Source of the DNA: DRPN01 sp964599235
GTDB lineage: Bacteria; Bacteroidota; Bacteroidia; Bacteroidales; VadinHA17
Length of the DNA: 64,000 bases
Direction: 5' to 3'
Assembly: GCA_964599235.1 (NCBI GenBank)
Contig: CAZRDX010000054.1
Location: forward strand, 55,246-119,245
Position 1 is the stretch's first letter. Each line of letters begins with the position of its first letter. The notes beneath the pieces were generated by a model. That model had not been told where the DNA came from, made no database searches, and saw only the letters and a list, made by a program, of their open reading frames with translations. The position numbers were made by a program, and so were the translations under genes. Positions 26,663-36,039 of this stretch are shown here, one piece after another.

Positions 26663-28042
26663 TTAAAATTGGATGTTTTGAACGAACGGTTTACCCCTGT
26701 AGAAATTAAGCACGTTGATCTTGAAGACGAACTCATACTTGGCCGCCAGCAGGTCCGACTGGGCTTTGGTCAGCTGGTTCTTGGCCGTATTGTAATCGAT
26801 GCTCGTGACCAACCCCACATCGAACTTGCGGGCGGTATAACGGAAGGATTCCTCCATGGAGGCGACGGTTTTTTTCATGGCCAGATATTTGTTCATCGCG
26901 GCACGTGCATCGGCCCATGCCTGCTGGATCTCTTTGTAGAGCGCCTTTTTCTCGGTCTCGAGCTGCAGCTGGGCATCCCGGATGCCGAGACGGGCGTTGT
27001 TCACCTCACGCTGCACCTGCCAGCCGTTGAATATGGGGATGGTAAGGCCCAGCCCGACCATCCAGTTCCGGTTATCGGCCAGCTGCTCACCGAACGGATA
27101 TGCCTCGTACAGGATCCCTCCGTTGGGATCGACCCCAAGGATCTTTTTTCTGTTGTCGGAAAAGCTTGTGTTAAAATTCCCGTTGAGGCTGAGACGGGGG
27201 CTCTTGGCCCCGCGGGCCACCTGTAGGGCCACCTCGGAACTTTTCAGACGATAGGCAGCTCCCCGGATGGCCGGCATCGTGTTGAGCGCATCCGAATAGA
27301 CCTCTGCCACCGAAGGCAGAACGAAAAGACTGTCAGGCTCTGCGATCTCCGGCACGACAATGTCGAAGTTCTCGACCGAATCGAGATCGAGGAGCTGGGC
27401 GAGGCCGAGATAGGCCAGGTCGAGTGCATTGCGGCGGCTGACCACTGCCGAGGCCTCCGAAGCCGCCTGGGCTTCCACCTCGAGAAGGTTGCCTGCGGGG
27501 AGGCTGCCCGCTTCCACCAGGTTCCTGGTGCGGGCGATTTGCTCCCGCGTCACCGCCAGCTGCTGCTCCGCCACTGCCAGCAACTCCCGGTCCAAAAGGA
27601 TCTGCAGATAGGCCAGCGCAATGTTGAGGGAGATGTCCTTCTTGGCACGCTCCAGATCTTCCAGACTCGCCATCAGCTGATACCGGCTCTGTTGCACCAT
27701 TCTCGCCTTCTGCAGACCGCTGAAAAGACTCATCGACCCCCCCGCATTGAAACCCAGAAAATTGACGGAGTTGTTGGTGAAATTGTAGGTGGTCTCATCC
27801 AGTACACGACCCGACGAATAAGAGTAATTGCTGCTCAGATTGAAGGTCGGAAGGCGACTGAGACGGGCCTGTTTCAATGCATTCTGCTTCATTTCGGTGT
27901 TCAGGGCCCGCTGCCGGATCTGAAGGTTGTTCTCCTCCGCATAGTCAATGCACTCCTGAAGGGTCCACTTGTGGGGGGCCTGAGCCTGGACCAGAGAAAA
28001 GGTGCACAGCAACCACGTCACTATTCGGAGACGTCGATCCAT
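26663..28042 (-). CDS. TolC family outer-membrane efflux protein
   Basis: Outer-membrane channel protein, 459 residues, with a signal peptide (RIVTWLLCTFSLVQA, cleaved near QA-Q). Two repeats of the OEP domain are visible: the opening WTLQECIDYAEENNLQIRQ and the helical pairs with IALAYLQILLDRELLAVAEQQL and LYKEIQQAWADARAAMNKYLA, and strands such as NLSSNYSYSSGRV. The C-terminus ends NFYRGKPFVQNIQF. It would form a trimeric tunnel for the adaptor encoded next. It is the first gene of the minus-strand run and is divergent from the YgjP-type gene. Confidence 0.93.
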   Translation of the reverse strand: MDRRLRIVTWLLCTFSLVQAQAPHKWTLQECIDYAEENNLQIRQRALNTEMKQNALKQARLSRLPTFNLSSNYSYSSGRVLDETTYNFTNNSVNFLGFNAGGSMSLFSGLQKARMVQQSRYQLMASLEDLERAKKDISLNIALAYLQILLDRELLAVAEQQLAVTREQIARTRNLVEAGSLPAGNLLEVEAQAASEASAVVSRRNALDLAYLGLAQLLDLDSVENFDIVVPEIAEPDSLFVLPSVAEVYSDALNTMPAIRGAAYRLKSSEVALQVARGAKSPRLSLNGNFNTSFSDNRKKILGVDPNGGILYEAYPFGEQLADNRNWMVGLGLTIPIFNGWQVQREVNNARLGIRDAQLQLETEKKALYKEIQQAWADARAAMNKYLAMKKTVASMEESFRYTARKFDVGLVTSIDYNTAKNQLTKAQSDLLAAKYEFVFKINVLNFYRGKPFVQNIQF

Positions 28043-28116
28043 CCGTTCATTATTTATGTGATCGCTAATATAGAGAAACTTTGACTTTTCTGTCAGTATC
28101 CTTGTCAGTTTTTAGA

Positions 28117-28122
28117 GGGAGG
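28117..28122 (+). promoter_or_regulatory. unusually strong Shine-Dalgarno before the YgjP-type gene
   Basis: GGGAGG lies 5 nt before ATG 28128, within AGAGGGAGG. Most genes in this window have no recognisable Shine-Dalgarno, so this site stands out and supports 28128 as the start. Confidence 0.55.
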
Positions 28123-28127
28123 TAGCT

Positions 28128-28901
28128 ATGGAATATCAAAAATCTTGCGAACTTTGGGCTGAAATGAGAACTGCAGAGGAAAAGAAAATCCTGGTCCGGG
28201 ATGTCGGGGAGGTGACTTTCCGGCGCAGCCGGCGTGCACGCCGTGTGAGCATTCGTATCTCTTCGGACGGGAAAGTACAAGTGACCGTCCCGTACAGGGG
28301 TTCCTGGGAAAAAGCCATTCGTTTTCTTGAGGAGAAGAAGGGTTGGGTCTTGCGCACTTTGCAGCGTATCTCGGCCCATCAGCCGAAAGCACGGGAGTAC
28401 CGTCCCGGGCGGAACCGTTTCACCCGTCATCACGATCTTGTCCTGCGGCCGGCCCGTCACCATCCTTCGGCCATCCTGTTGAAGGTAGGCGAGGGCGAGG
28501 CCACACTGGACTATCCCCACCAGATGCATCCCACAGATCCCCGGCTGCGGGAAGCCATTCGCGAAGCTTATATCCATATCCTCCGCAAAGAGGCCCGTGA
28601 GGTGCTCCTGCCCCGCCTGGCCGAGCTGGCTGCCCGTCACGGCTACCACTACCGGAGAGCCTTCCTCAAAAACCTTCGCTCCCGCTGGGGCAGTTGTTCC
28701 ACGGCCGGCAACATCAACCTCAACATCCACCTGATGGAGTTGCCGGACCACCTCATCGACTATGTCTTGCTGCACGAACTGGCCCATACCCGTCACCGCA
28801 ACCACGGGCCGGCTTTCTGGGAAGAGCTGCAAAGGACCACGGGCAGGGCCCGCGAGCTCGACCGTGAACTGTCACACTACCGCATCCGTCTTGACCCCTG
28901 A
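28128..28901 (+). CDS. YgjP/SprT-like M48-family metal-dependent hydrolase
   Basis: Predicted zinc metallopeptidase of the YgjP (DUF45) family, 257 residues and without a signal peptide, so cytoplasmic. Features in order: an N-terminal beta region starting near RRSRRARRVSIRISSDGKVQ, the conserved RSRWGSCSTAGNINLN, then the zinc site HELAH at 216-220 with a third His at 226 in HRNHGPAFW. Members of this family are sometimes next to type I restriction genes, but not here. Physiological substrate is unknown. The start is supported by a strong ribosome-binding site. Confidence 0.9.
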   Translation: MEYQKSCELWAEMRTAEEKKILVRDVGEVTFRRSRRARRVSIRISSDGKVQVTVPYRGSWEKAIRFLEEKKGWVLRTLQRISAHQPKAREYRPGRNRFTRHHDLVLRPARHHPSAILLKVGEGEATLDYPHQMHPTDPRLREAIREAYIHILRKEAREVLLPRLAELAARHGYHYRRAFLKNLRSRWGSCSTAGNINLNIHLMELPDHLIDYVLLHELAHTRHRNHGPAFWEELQRTTGRARELDRELSHYRIRLDP

Positions 28902-28955
28902 AAACGTGTCTTTTTCGGGAAAATTTATTAACTTGACAGGAAGAGGCCTGTCACG

Positions 28956-30776
28956 ATGAGGGTACGAGCCTTCCATATCATTCCGGGCGCATTGCTCCTG
29001 CTGGCAACCACCTCCCTGCAGGCGCAGCGGAACGATACGATCCGCCGAATGATGGACCGTTATCCTCCCGCTCAGGTCGTCTTTCCCTCCACCAAAGGTG
29101 CAGCTTGTTCCGGAAGATTCCTCCTCGACTCCTGTTTCTACGCCCAGTGGTCAGCCGGGGAAGGGACATGGCAAACCCGGCGCGGCACCTACTATCATTA
29201 TGACCAGGATGGGCGGCTTCTTCGTATCGTCACGGCGTACCCTGACCAGGAGGGATGGTCTCCCGCTTACATGACATGTTATTATCGTGATGATCATGGT
29301 CATATCACGCGTGAACTGGACCTTTCCCACAACCAGGGTACGGCCGGATGGGATACCCTCCGGCAATATCTGAAAAATTATTCCACTGAAGGCTATCTTC
29401 TTCACGTGAGAGAACAGGAGTATTCCGAAGGCACCTGGCATGACAGTCAGTTGGATGCATACGGTTACAATGACCAGGGACAGAAGGTCCTTCACACGAT
29501 CAGTGCAGCTGTCGATACGGGCTGGCTGCCGCAATACCGCTATCTCTACTCGTGGGAAAAACGACAGCTTGTCATGTACCTGCGGCAAAAATACGACACC
29601 TCCACCACCTCCTGGATCAACCGTGCAAAACAGGAATATGGTTATGATGAGGAGGGCAGGCGCATTTCTGAAATCTCCTCGGTATGGGAAGCTGAGGAGG
29701 AGAAATGGATTGAGCAGGGGCTCATCTCCTACTCTTATGACGGTGCAGGGCGTCTGACGCTCCAGCTATATCAGCGAAACGGGACCTCGGGATGGGAGGA
29801 TCTCGCCCGCTATCTTTACCGTTACGAGCGGCCTGACACCACCGAGATCCTTTTTCAGGTATGGCAAGGGAACGACTCGGTATGGCAGGACTCCTATTTC
29901 CTTCTTTATGTCTGGGACGGCTGCGGGAACCTGACCGGTCAGCTCGGCCGGAAGCCGGATGGTCAGGGAGACTGGCAGAACGATTACCGGTATGTATATT
30001 ATTACTCACCATTCGACGTACATCCCCGTCTTCAGGTAGAGATCACCGACAGCGGGAATGTAAGCTGTTACGGCCATAGCGACGGGTGGGCAGTGGCCAG
30101 GGCCGAGGGTGGCCAGCTACCGTACGAGTGGGAGTGGGACAATAATCCTCCCTCGCATGACTCGCTGGCTACAGGTCTTGCTGCCTGGAGATGGTATCAT
30201 GTCAAGGTCACCGATGCCACCGGACGGACCGCTGTTGACAGTGTGATGCTCACCGCTCCCGAACCTGTGGTTACCGGTACGTTGTATGGTCCTCAATGTG
30301 CGATGCTCAACCAAAGGATGTGCTACTGTGTCAAACCTCCCCAGGGAGGTTATTACTTCTGGTGGGCGGCCGGCGGGGAGATCGAGGGTCATCCCGAGGG
30401 TCCTCATGCGACGGTCCGCTGGACCCGGCCGGGCCACGACACCCTCTTCGTAGTTCGTTTTGAGGAACACGGCTGTATGGGCGATACGGCCATGCTGGCA
30501 GTAAGGGTCCTTGCCACAGGCCTTCCTCTTAAGCAAACAGGCAGGTTGCTTCTCTGGCCCAATCCGGCCCGCGACCGGCTGCACCTGCTACTTCCGGAAG
30601 CCGGCCCTTACCGGTACCGCCTTTTCACCCCCACAGGGAGGAACCTGCTGACCGGTCAGGGCACTGCTGCCAGAGAGGAAATCATCATCTCTTTACCTCC
30701 GCTCTCCCCCTCACTCTATTTCCTCGAGGTATCCACCCAAACCTCAAGGAGCGTTTTGCAGGTCCTGATCAGATGA
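28956..30776 (+). CDS. T9SS cargo protein with YD-like and SprB repeats
   Basis: Secreted surface protein of 606 residues. Signal peptide: IPGALLLLATTSL, cleaved near QAQ. Residues about 65-350 hold repeated Tyr-rich strands of the type YxYDxxGR (YYHYDQDGRLLRI, YGYDEEGRRISEI, YSYDGAGRLTLQL), as in YD/RHS-like repeats. An SprB-like repeat follows (about 358-435: CYGHSDGWAVARAEGGQLPY and TGLAAWRWYHVKVTDATG), then an Ig- or PKD-like domain with four cysteines. The last 75 residues form a type A T9SS sorting domain (LLLWPNPARDRLHL, ending SVLQVLIR). Role is probably adhesion or matrix building (inference). Confidence 0.85.
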   Translation: MRVRAFHIIPGALLLLATTSLQAQRNDTIRRMMDRYPPAQVVFPSTKGAACSGRFLLDSCFYAQWSAGEGTWQTRRGTYYHYDQDGRLLRIVTAYPDQEGWSPAYMTCYYRDDHGHITRELDLSHNQGTAGWDTLRQYLKNYSTEGYLLHVREQEYSEGTWHDSQLDAYGYNDQGQKVLHTISAAVDTGWLPQYRYLYSWEKRQLVMYLRQKYDTSTTSWINRAKQEYGYDEEGRRISEISSVWEAEEEKWIEQGLISYSYDGAGRLTLQLYQRNGTSGWEDLARYLYRYERPDTTEILFQVWQGNDSVWQDSYFLLYVWDGCGNLTGQLGRKPDGQGDWQNDYRYVYYYSPFDVHPRLQVEITDSGNVSCYGHSDGWAVARAEGGQLPYEWEWDNNPPSHDSLATGLAAWRWYHVKVTDATGRTAVDSVMLTAPEPVVTGTLYGPQCAMLNQRMCYCVKPPQGGYYFWWAAGGEIEGHPEGPHATVRWTRPGHDTLFVVRFEEHGCMGDTAMLAVRVLATGLPLKQTGRLLLWPNPARDRLHLLLPEAGPYRYRLFTPTGRNLLTGQGTAAREEIIISLPPLSPSLYFLEVSTQTSRSVLQVLIR

Positions 30777-30820
30777 CAACCGGCAAACAAGCAAAATTTT
30801 TTTGATCTTTTCACCTTCCG

Positions 30821-30848
30821 TCGAAAACGTTTGAAACGAACCTTTCAA
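30821..30848 (+). promoter_or_regulatory. candidate operators upstream of the MFS/GH65 operon
   Basis: Two overlapping symmetric elements: AAACGTTT at 30825-30832, with the central CG typical of LacI-family sites, and an inverted repeat TTGAAA-N6-TTTCAA at 30831-30848. They lie 76-103 bp upstream of the -7 box of the MFS gene. No LacI regulator is encoded in the window, so the binding protein is unknown. Confidence 0.35.
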
Positions 30849-30923
30849 GGAAATCTTCCCTCCGGAAGCTCTTTCTCTCTGTGAATAAAGGCGATAAGAA
30901 ATTTTTTTTTGCCGGAAATCCTT

Positions 30924-30931
30924 TAATTTTG
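30924..30931 (+). promoter_or_regulatory. -7 box of the MFS/GH65 operon
   Basis: Exact TAnnTTTG match (TAATTTTG), 39 nt before the GTG start at 30970. The -33 position is T-rich but has no clean TTG. Confidence 0.5.
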
Positions 30932-30969
30932 GTTCCCGCAAAAGCGAATATTTACCAAATCGTGCGAGC

Positions 30970-32514
30970 GTGAAACGTAAGAAACCCCGTTTGAGTTTTT
31001 GGCAGATCTGGAACATGAGCATTGGCTTTTTTGGCATTCAGTTCGGTTTTGCATTGCAGAATGCCAACGTGAGCCGCATTTTCGAATCGCTGGGTGCCAG
31101 CATAGAGCGTCTGCCCACGTTGTGGCTGGCAGCGCCGGTCACGGGCCTGATCGTTCAGCCGGTGATCGGGTATCTGAGCGATCACACCTGGGGAAAGCTG
31201 GGCCGGCGGCGGCCCTATTTTCTTACGGGAGCCATTCTGGCCTCATTGGCGTTGATCCTGATGCCGAACTCGCCGGCGTTGTGGGTGGCAGCAGGGATGT
31301 TGTGGATCATGGATGCCTCCATCAACATTTCCATGGAACCGTTCCGTGCTTTTGTGGGAGACATGCTTCCTTCCGAGCAGCGCACCCAGGGTTTTGCCAT
31401 GCAGAGTTTTTTCATCGGCAGCGGAGCCGTCATCGCCTCCTCACTGCCGTGGCTGCTCACGCATGTGCTGGACGTACCCACCGTCCCGGCACCGGGCAAG
31501 GAGATCCCCCCCAACGTGAAATGGTCGTTTTACACGGGAGCGGTGGTTTTTCTCCTGACAGTGCTATGGACTGTCGTCACCACGCCGGAATATTCGCCGG
31601 AGGAGATGGAAGCTTTCCGGGAAGAGGCAGCGGGCTCACATCATCCTTCCGTGGCCGCGAAGGATCCAGCGCCGGCGATCCCCTTTGCACGGAGAGGCAT
31701 GCTCTGGGCCGCCGCCGGTCTGGTACTGAGCCTTCTCACCTGGCTGGTACATGCCAAGGAAGAGGTCTACATCCTCTCCATAGGCCTGATGGTCTACGGA
31801 CTGTTGCTCCTGACGGCCCGGCATCTCATGCAAAGAGAACGGGGGAAAGCCCTGGTGACCGTCCTGACCGACCTCAACACCATGCCGGCCACGATGAGAC
31901 AACTGGCGTGGGTGCAGTTCTTTTCCTGGTTCGCTCTTTTCTCAATGTGGATCTATACCACTCCTGCGGTGACCAGTCATCTCTACGGCACCACCGATAC
32001 CCATTCCGCCCTGTACAACGAAGGAGCCAACTGGGTGGGGGTGCTTTTCAGTTTTTACAACGGCTTTGCGGCTTTGCTGGCTTTTCTGCTTCCAGTGCTG
32101 GCACGTCATACCAGCCGGAAGATCACCCATGCCCTTGCACTCGTCGCCGGCGGAACGGCCCTGGCCTCCATCATCCTGTTCCAAAACCCCCAAGGACTCA
32201 TCCTGCCGATGCTGGGTATCGGCCTGGCCTGGGCCAGCATCCTTTCCATGCCCTATGCCATCCTCACCGGCTCGCTTCCCCCAGAAAAAATGGGCACTTA
32301 CATGGGGATCTTCAACTTTTTCATCGTCATCCCCCAGATCCTGGCCGCCAGTATCCTCGGCTTCATCGTGCACCGCCTTTTTCACGATCAGGCCATCTAT
32401 GCACTGGTCCTGGGCGGAGTTTCAATGATCCTGGCCGCCCTCCTGGTGATTCGCGTCGAGGATGTGGACGATCCTCAAAAAGTTCAATCTTTCTCCAAAC
32501 CAATGCAGTCATGA
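30970..32514 (+). CDS. MFS sugar transporter (SLC45/GPH-like)
   Basis: Inner-membrane sugar carrier of 514 residues with 12 hydrophobic segments. The N-terminus PRLSFWQIWNMSIGFFGIQFGFALQ and the loop YLSDHTWGKLGRRRPYF are typical of the sucrose/maltose-proton symporters found next to glycoside phosphorylases. The GTG at 30970 is chosen because it keeps this conserved N-terminus; the first ATG would cut off its first 15 residues. Its stop overlaps the ATG of the GH65 gene (ATGA), so transport and phosphorolysis of the same disaccharide, probably maltose, are likely coupled (inference). Confidence 0.9.
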   Translation: MKRKKPRLSFWQIWNMSIGFFGIQFGFALQNANVSRIFESLGASIERLPTLWLAAPVTGLIVQPVIGYLSDHTWGKLGRRRPYFLTGAILASLALILMPNSPALWVAAGMLWIMDASINISMEPFRAFVGDMLPSEQRTQGFAMQSFFIGSGAVIASSLPWLLTHVLDVPTVPAPGKEIPPNVKWSFYTGAVVFLLTVLWTVVTTPEYSPEEMEAFREEAAGSHHPSVAAKDPAPAIPFARRGMLWAAAGLVLSLLTWLVHAKEEVYILSIGLMVYGLLLLTARHLMQRERGKALVTVLTDLNTMPATMRQLAWVQFFSWFALFSMWIYTTPAVTSHLYGTTDTHSALYNEGANWVGVLFSFYNGFAALLAFLLPVLARHTSRKITHALALVAGGTALASIILFQNPQGLILPMLGIGLAWASILSMPYAILTGSLPPEKMGTYMGIFNFFIVIPQILAASILGFIVHRLFHDQAIYALVLGGVSMILAALLVIRVEDVDDPQKVQSFSKPMQS

Positions 32515-34826
32515 ACGAACACCACTTCATTCAGGATGAATGGAAGATCATAGAGGAAGGTTTCGACCCGTCCTCGGTACGGGCGTCGGAAAGCATCTTC
32601 AGCCTAGGCAACGGGAAGATGGGGCAACGTGCCAACTTTGAAGAGGATTATTCCGGGGACAGCCTTCGGGGCCACTATGTGGCGGGGATCTACTATCCGG
32701 ACAAGACCAAGGTGGGATGGTGGAAAGTGGGTTATCCGGAATACTTTGCCAAGATTCTCAATGCTCCCAACTGGATCGGTATCCGGGTTATCGCGGAGGG
32801 AACGTCTCTGGATCTGGCCCGGCTCCGGCCGCTCTCTTTCCGGCGTGAGCTGGACATGCGCCACGGCATTCTTCTCCGCCGTTTCACGGTCGTCCTCCCC
32901 GGCGGAAAAGAATTGGCCGTGGAAAGCATCCGTTTCCTGAGTATGGCGGATGACGAAACTGCCGCTATCCGTTACACCCTGACAGCCCTCCGTGGCACCA
33001 TCGACCTTGAAGTGATCCCGTACCTGGATGCCGATGTCCGGAACGAGGAAGCCAACTACGGCGAGAAATTCTGGCAGGTGGAGAAGAACATCGTCACACC
33101 TGCCGGCGGGATCATCCAGGTCAGGACACGCAAGCTCGATTTCCGGGTATCCACGGGGATCACCTGTGATCTGTCGGAAGCAGGAAGAAAGAAAGAGATG
33201 TCCTCCTGGCAGCGGGATCACGCCCGGCTGTCGCGTTCCGCCACCCTGACACTGAAAGAGGGAGAAAAGGCGGTCCTCCACAAATTCGCTGTGATCGTCT
33301 CCTCCCTTTACTACGAGCCGGATGAGATGCCACAGGTCACGGAAAGAAAACTGAAAGCGGTCGTCGACCGGGGGTTCGACCGGATGCTGCAGGATCACAA
33401 AGAGGTATGGAAAAGGATCTGGCAGGAGAAAGATTTTGTGATACGCGGCGACCTGGCAGCCCAGCAGGGAATACGGTTCAATATTTTTCAGTTGCAACAG
33501 ACTTACACCGGCAAGGACGAACGGCTCAACATCGGCCCGAAAGGGTTCACGGGAGAGAAATACGGCGGGAGCACATACTGGGACACCGAAGCGTTCGCTT
33601 TCCCCTATTATCTCTATTCCGGGAGCCGTGAGATCGCCCGGAACCTCTTACTGTACCGTTACCGTCATCTTCCGAAGGCCATTGAGAACGCAAAAAAGCT
33701 GGGTTTCAAGGATGGGGCGGCCCTCTACCCCATGGTCACGATGAACGGCGAGGAATGTCACAATGAATGGGAGATCACTTTCGAAGAGATCCATCGCAAC
33801 GGTGCCATCGCCTACGCCATTTACCAGTTCACCCGGTACACCGGCAGTCATGAATACCTTTTCCGTTACGGTCTGGAAGTGCTGATCGCCCTTTCCCGTT
33901 TCTGGAGTCAGCGGGTCAACTGGTCGGAAGAAAAAAAGAAGTTCGTGATCCTGGGGGTCACGGGACCCAACGAGTACGAGAACAACGTCAACAACAACTG
34001 GTACACCAACTACCTTGCCCGTTGGACCTTGCAGTACACCCTTGAGTCTATCGAACATATGCGGCGGGAGGAGCCGGAAAGCTGGAAAAGACTGAAAACA
34101 CGGACCTCCTTCCGGGAAAGTGAAGAGACCGGCAGGTGGCAGAAGATCATCGACAACCTTTTTTTGCCTGAAGATCCCAAACGGAGGATCTTCCTTCAGC
34201 AGGACGGATTCCTGGACAAAGAACTGCGCACGGTCGACGAACTCGATCCGTCGGAACTGCCGCTCAACCAGCACTGGTCGTGGGACCGTATCCTGCGGTC
34301 CTGTTTCATCAAGCAGGCGGATGTCCTGCAGGGACTTTATTTTTTTGAAGAGCACTTCGATACGGCAACGGTACGGCGTAATTTTGATTTCTATGAACCC
34401 ATGACGGTACATGAGTCCTCGCTTTCCCCCTGTGTCCATTCCATCCTGTCCTCCCGCACAGGCGACCTGGAACGGGCTTATCGACTCTATCTGCGCACCT
34501 CCCGGCTCGATCTGGACGATTACAACAAGGAAGTATCCGAAGGGCTCCATATCACCAGCATGGCAGGGACCTGGCTGGCACTGGTGGAAGGGTTCGCCGG
34601 GATGAAGATACGCGACCGTCAGCTCTTCCTGGAGCCCAGGATCCCCCAACAGTGGGAATCGTACGCTTTCATGATACGCTTTCATGATCACCTGCTTCAC
34701 ATACGGGTCACCCACACCGGGATCCTCATTGAACAAAAAGGCAGCACCTCCCTGACCCTCTATGTTCAGGGAGATCAACATAATCTCCCTCCCGAAGTAG
34801 AAGTAAGCATCCCCCTGAAAATATGA
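32511..34826 (+). CDS. glycoside hydrolase family 65 phosphorylase (maltose phosphorylase type)
   Basis: Cytoplasmic inverting phosphorylase that splits an alpha-glucoside with phosphate into glucose and beta-glucose 1-phosphate. The 771-residue length equals that of maltose phosphorylases. The general acid Glu488 lies in GVTGPNEYENNVNNNW, equal in place to Glu487 of the Lactobacillus enzyme. The substrate loop GGSTYWDTEAFAFPYYL and a late LHITSMAGTW are also conserved. Kojibiose or trehalose phosphorylase activity cannot be excluded from motifs alone. The upstream 504 codons of the same open frame are a shadow of the MFS gene, so the ATG at 32511 is the start. No beta-phosphoglucomutase gene is seen next to it. 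Confidence 0.92.
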   Translation: MNEHHFIQDEWKIIEEGFDPSSVRASESIFSLGNGKMGQRANFEEDYSGDSLRGHYVAGIYYPDKTKVGWWKVGYPEYFAKILNAPNWIGIRVIAEGTSLDLARLRPLSFRRELDMRHGILLRRFTVVLPGGKELAVESIRFLSMADDETAAIRYTLTALRGTIDLEVIPYLDADVRNEEANYGEKFWQVEKNIVTPAGGIIQVRTRKLDFRVSTGITCDLSEAGRKKEMSSWQRDHARLSRSATLTLKEGEKAVLHKFAVIVSSLYYEPDEMPQVTERKLKAVVDRGFDRMLQDHKEVWKRIWQEKDFVIRGDLAAQQGIRFNIFQLQQTYTGKDERLNIGPKGFTGEKYGGSTYWDTEAFAFPYYLYSGSREIARNLLLYRYRHLPKAIENAKKLGFKDGAALYPMVTMNGEECHNEWEITFEEIHRNGAIAYAIYQFTRYTGSHEYLFRYGLEVLIALSRFWSQRVNWSEEKKKFVILGVTGPNEYENNVNNNWYTNYLARWTLQYTLESIEHMRREEPESWKRLKTRTSFRESEETGRWQKIIDNLFLPEDPKRRIFLQQDGFLDKELRTVDELDPSELPLNQHWSWDRILRSCFIKQADVLQGLYFFEEHFDTATVRRNFDFYEPMTVHESSLSPCVHSILSSRTGDLERAYRLYLRTSRLDLDDYNKEVSEGLHITSMAGTWLALVEGFAGMKIRDRQLFLEPRIPQQWESYAFMIRFHDHLLHIRVTHTGILIEQKGSTSLTLYVQGDQHNLPPEVEVSIPLKI

Positions 34827-34910
34827 AGCCTCCCCTGAGAGGAATTACCAATTATTGTGTAATTTTACCTTGTTTTTTACAATGAGCACAACCTAAAAAA
34901 AGAATGTACC

Positions 34911-35984
34911 ATGGGAACGAAAAAATTCAGGGCAGGAGTTCTCTACGGTGATGAGGTCACCGAACTTTTCGCGTATGCGAAGGAGAATGAGTTTGCCATT
35001 CCTGCTGTCAACGTAGTAGGGACCAACTCCGTAAATGCCGTTTTGGAGACGGCGGCCAAGGTCAACTCGCCGGTGATCATCCAGTTCTCCAACGGGGGAG
35101 CTTCCTTCTATGCCGGTAAGGGGATGCCGGCTGAAGGGCAGACGGCCGCAGTGATGGGAGCCATTTCCGGAGCTCACCACATCCATCTTCTGGCTGAGCA
35201 TTATGGTGTGCCGGTGGTGCTCCATACCGACCATTGTGCCAAGAAGCTGTTGCCTTGGGTCGACGGGATGCTGGAGTACGGGGAAAAATATTATCAGGAA
35301 CACGGACGACCCCTTTTCAGCTCGCACATGCTCGACCTTTCGGAAGAAACACTGGAAGAAAACATCGCTATCAGCAAAAAGTACCTGGAGCGTATGAGCC
35401 GCATCGGCATGACCCTGGAGATCGAACTGGGGGTCACCGGCGGCGAGGAAGACGGCGTGGACAATACGGGTGTGGACAACGCCAGGATGTACACCCAGCC
35501 GGAAGATGTGGCCTATGCCTATGAAGAGCTGAGCAAGATCAGCAACCGTTTCACCGTGGCTGCCTCGTTCGGCAACGTACACGGGGTCTACAAACCGGGC
35601 AACGTACGCCTCGAACCCATCATCCTCAAGAACTCGCAGGAATATGTACAGAAGAAGTTCAACACCGGAGAGAAACCGCTCAACTTCGTGTTCCATGGCG
35701 GGTCCGGCTCCGAAAAATCGAAGATCAAGGAAGCCATCTCCTACGGTGTGATCAAAATGAACCTGGACACCGACATGCAATGGGCTTTCTGGAGCGGTGT
35801 AAAATCCTACTACGAAGAATACAAGGATTACCTCCAGTCGCAGATCGGTAACCCCGAAGGGGAAGATAAACCCAACAAGAAGTATTATGACCCCCGCAAG
35901 TGGTTGCGGCGCGGCGAGGAATACTTCGTCAAGCGGCTCACCGAGGCCTTTGAAGATCTCAACGCCATTGACAGGAACGCATGA
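34911..35984 (+). CDS. fbaA: class II fructose-bisphosphate aldolase
   Basis: Zinc-dependent glycolytic and gluconeogenic aldolase that cleaves fructose 1,6-bisphosphate to dihydroxyacetone phosphate and glyceraldehyde 3-phosphate. The 357-residue protein matches the type A group of Escherichia coli: HTDHCAKKLLPW with catalytic Asp107 and zinc ligand His108, TLEIELGVTGGEEDGVDN, His224 in NVHGVYKPG, and the phosphate-binding FHGGSGS. It follows the GH65 gene after 84 nt and is closed by a clear terminator, so it could be read with the sugar operon or alone. Confidence 0.97.
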   Translation: MGTKKFRAGVLYGDEVTELFAYAKENEFAIPAVNVVGTNSVNAVLETAAKVNSPVIIQFSNGGASFYAGKGMPAEGQTAAVMGAISGAHHIHLLAEHYGVPVVLHTDHCAKKLLPWVDGMLEYGEKYYQEHGRPLFSSHMLDLSEETLEENIAISKKYLERMSRIGMTLEIELGVTGGEEDGVDNTGVDNARMYTQPEDVAYAYEELSKISNRFTVAASFGNVHGVYKPGNVRLEPIILKNSQEYVQKKFNTGEKPLNFVFHGGSGSEKSKIKEAISYGVIKMNLDTDMQWAFWSGVKSYYEEYKDYLQSQIGNPEGEDKPNKKYYDPRKWLRRGEEYFVKRLTEAFEDLNAIDRNA

Positions 35985-35988
35985 TGAA

Positions 35989-36017
35989 AATGCCGGACAT
36001 ACGTCCGGCATTTTTTT
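35989..36017 (+). terminator. rho-independent terminator after fbaA
   Basis: A 10-bp perfect stem, AATGCCGGAC (35989-35998) with GTCCGGCATT (36003-36012), a 4-nt ATAC loop and a T run to 36017. It starts 5 nt after the aldolase stop. Confidence 0.88.
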
Positions 36018-36039
36018 ATATCACATAATCTGTTTACCC

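Noticed and set aside
25262..27226. 654-codon plus-strand open frame across tsaB, the adaptor and the TolC gene
   Set aside because: It crosses three well-supported minus-strand genes, has no signal or domain, and is His/Asp-rich as expected of an antisense frame.
30999..32510. Apparent 504-residue N-terminal extension fused to the GH65 phosphorylase
   Set aside because: It is the out-of-frame reading of the MFS gene; it is rich in Arg, Gly and His with no domain, and GH65 has a normal ATG and family length from 32511.
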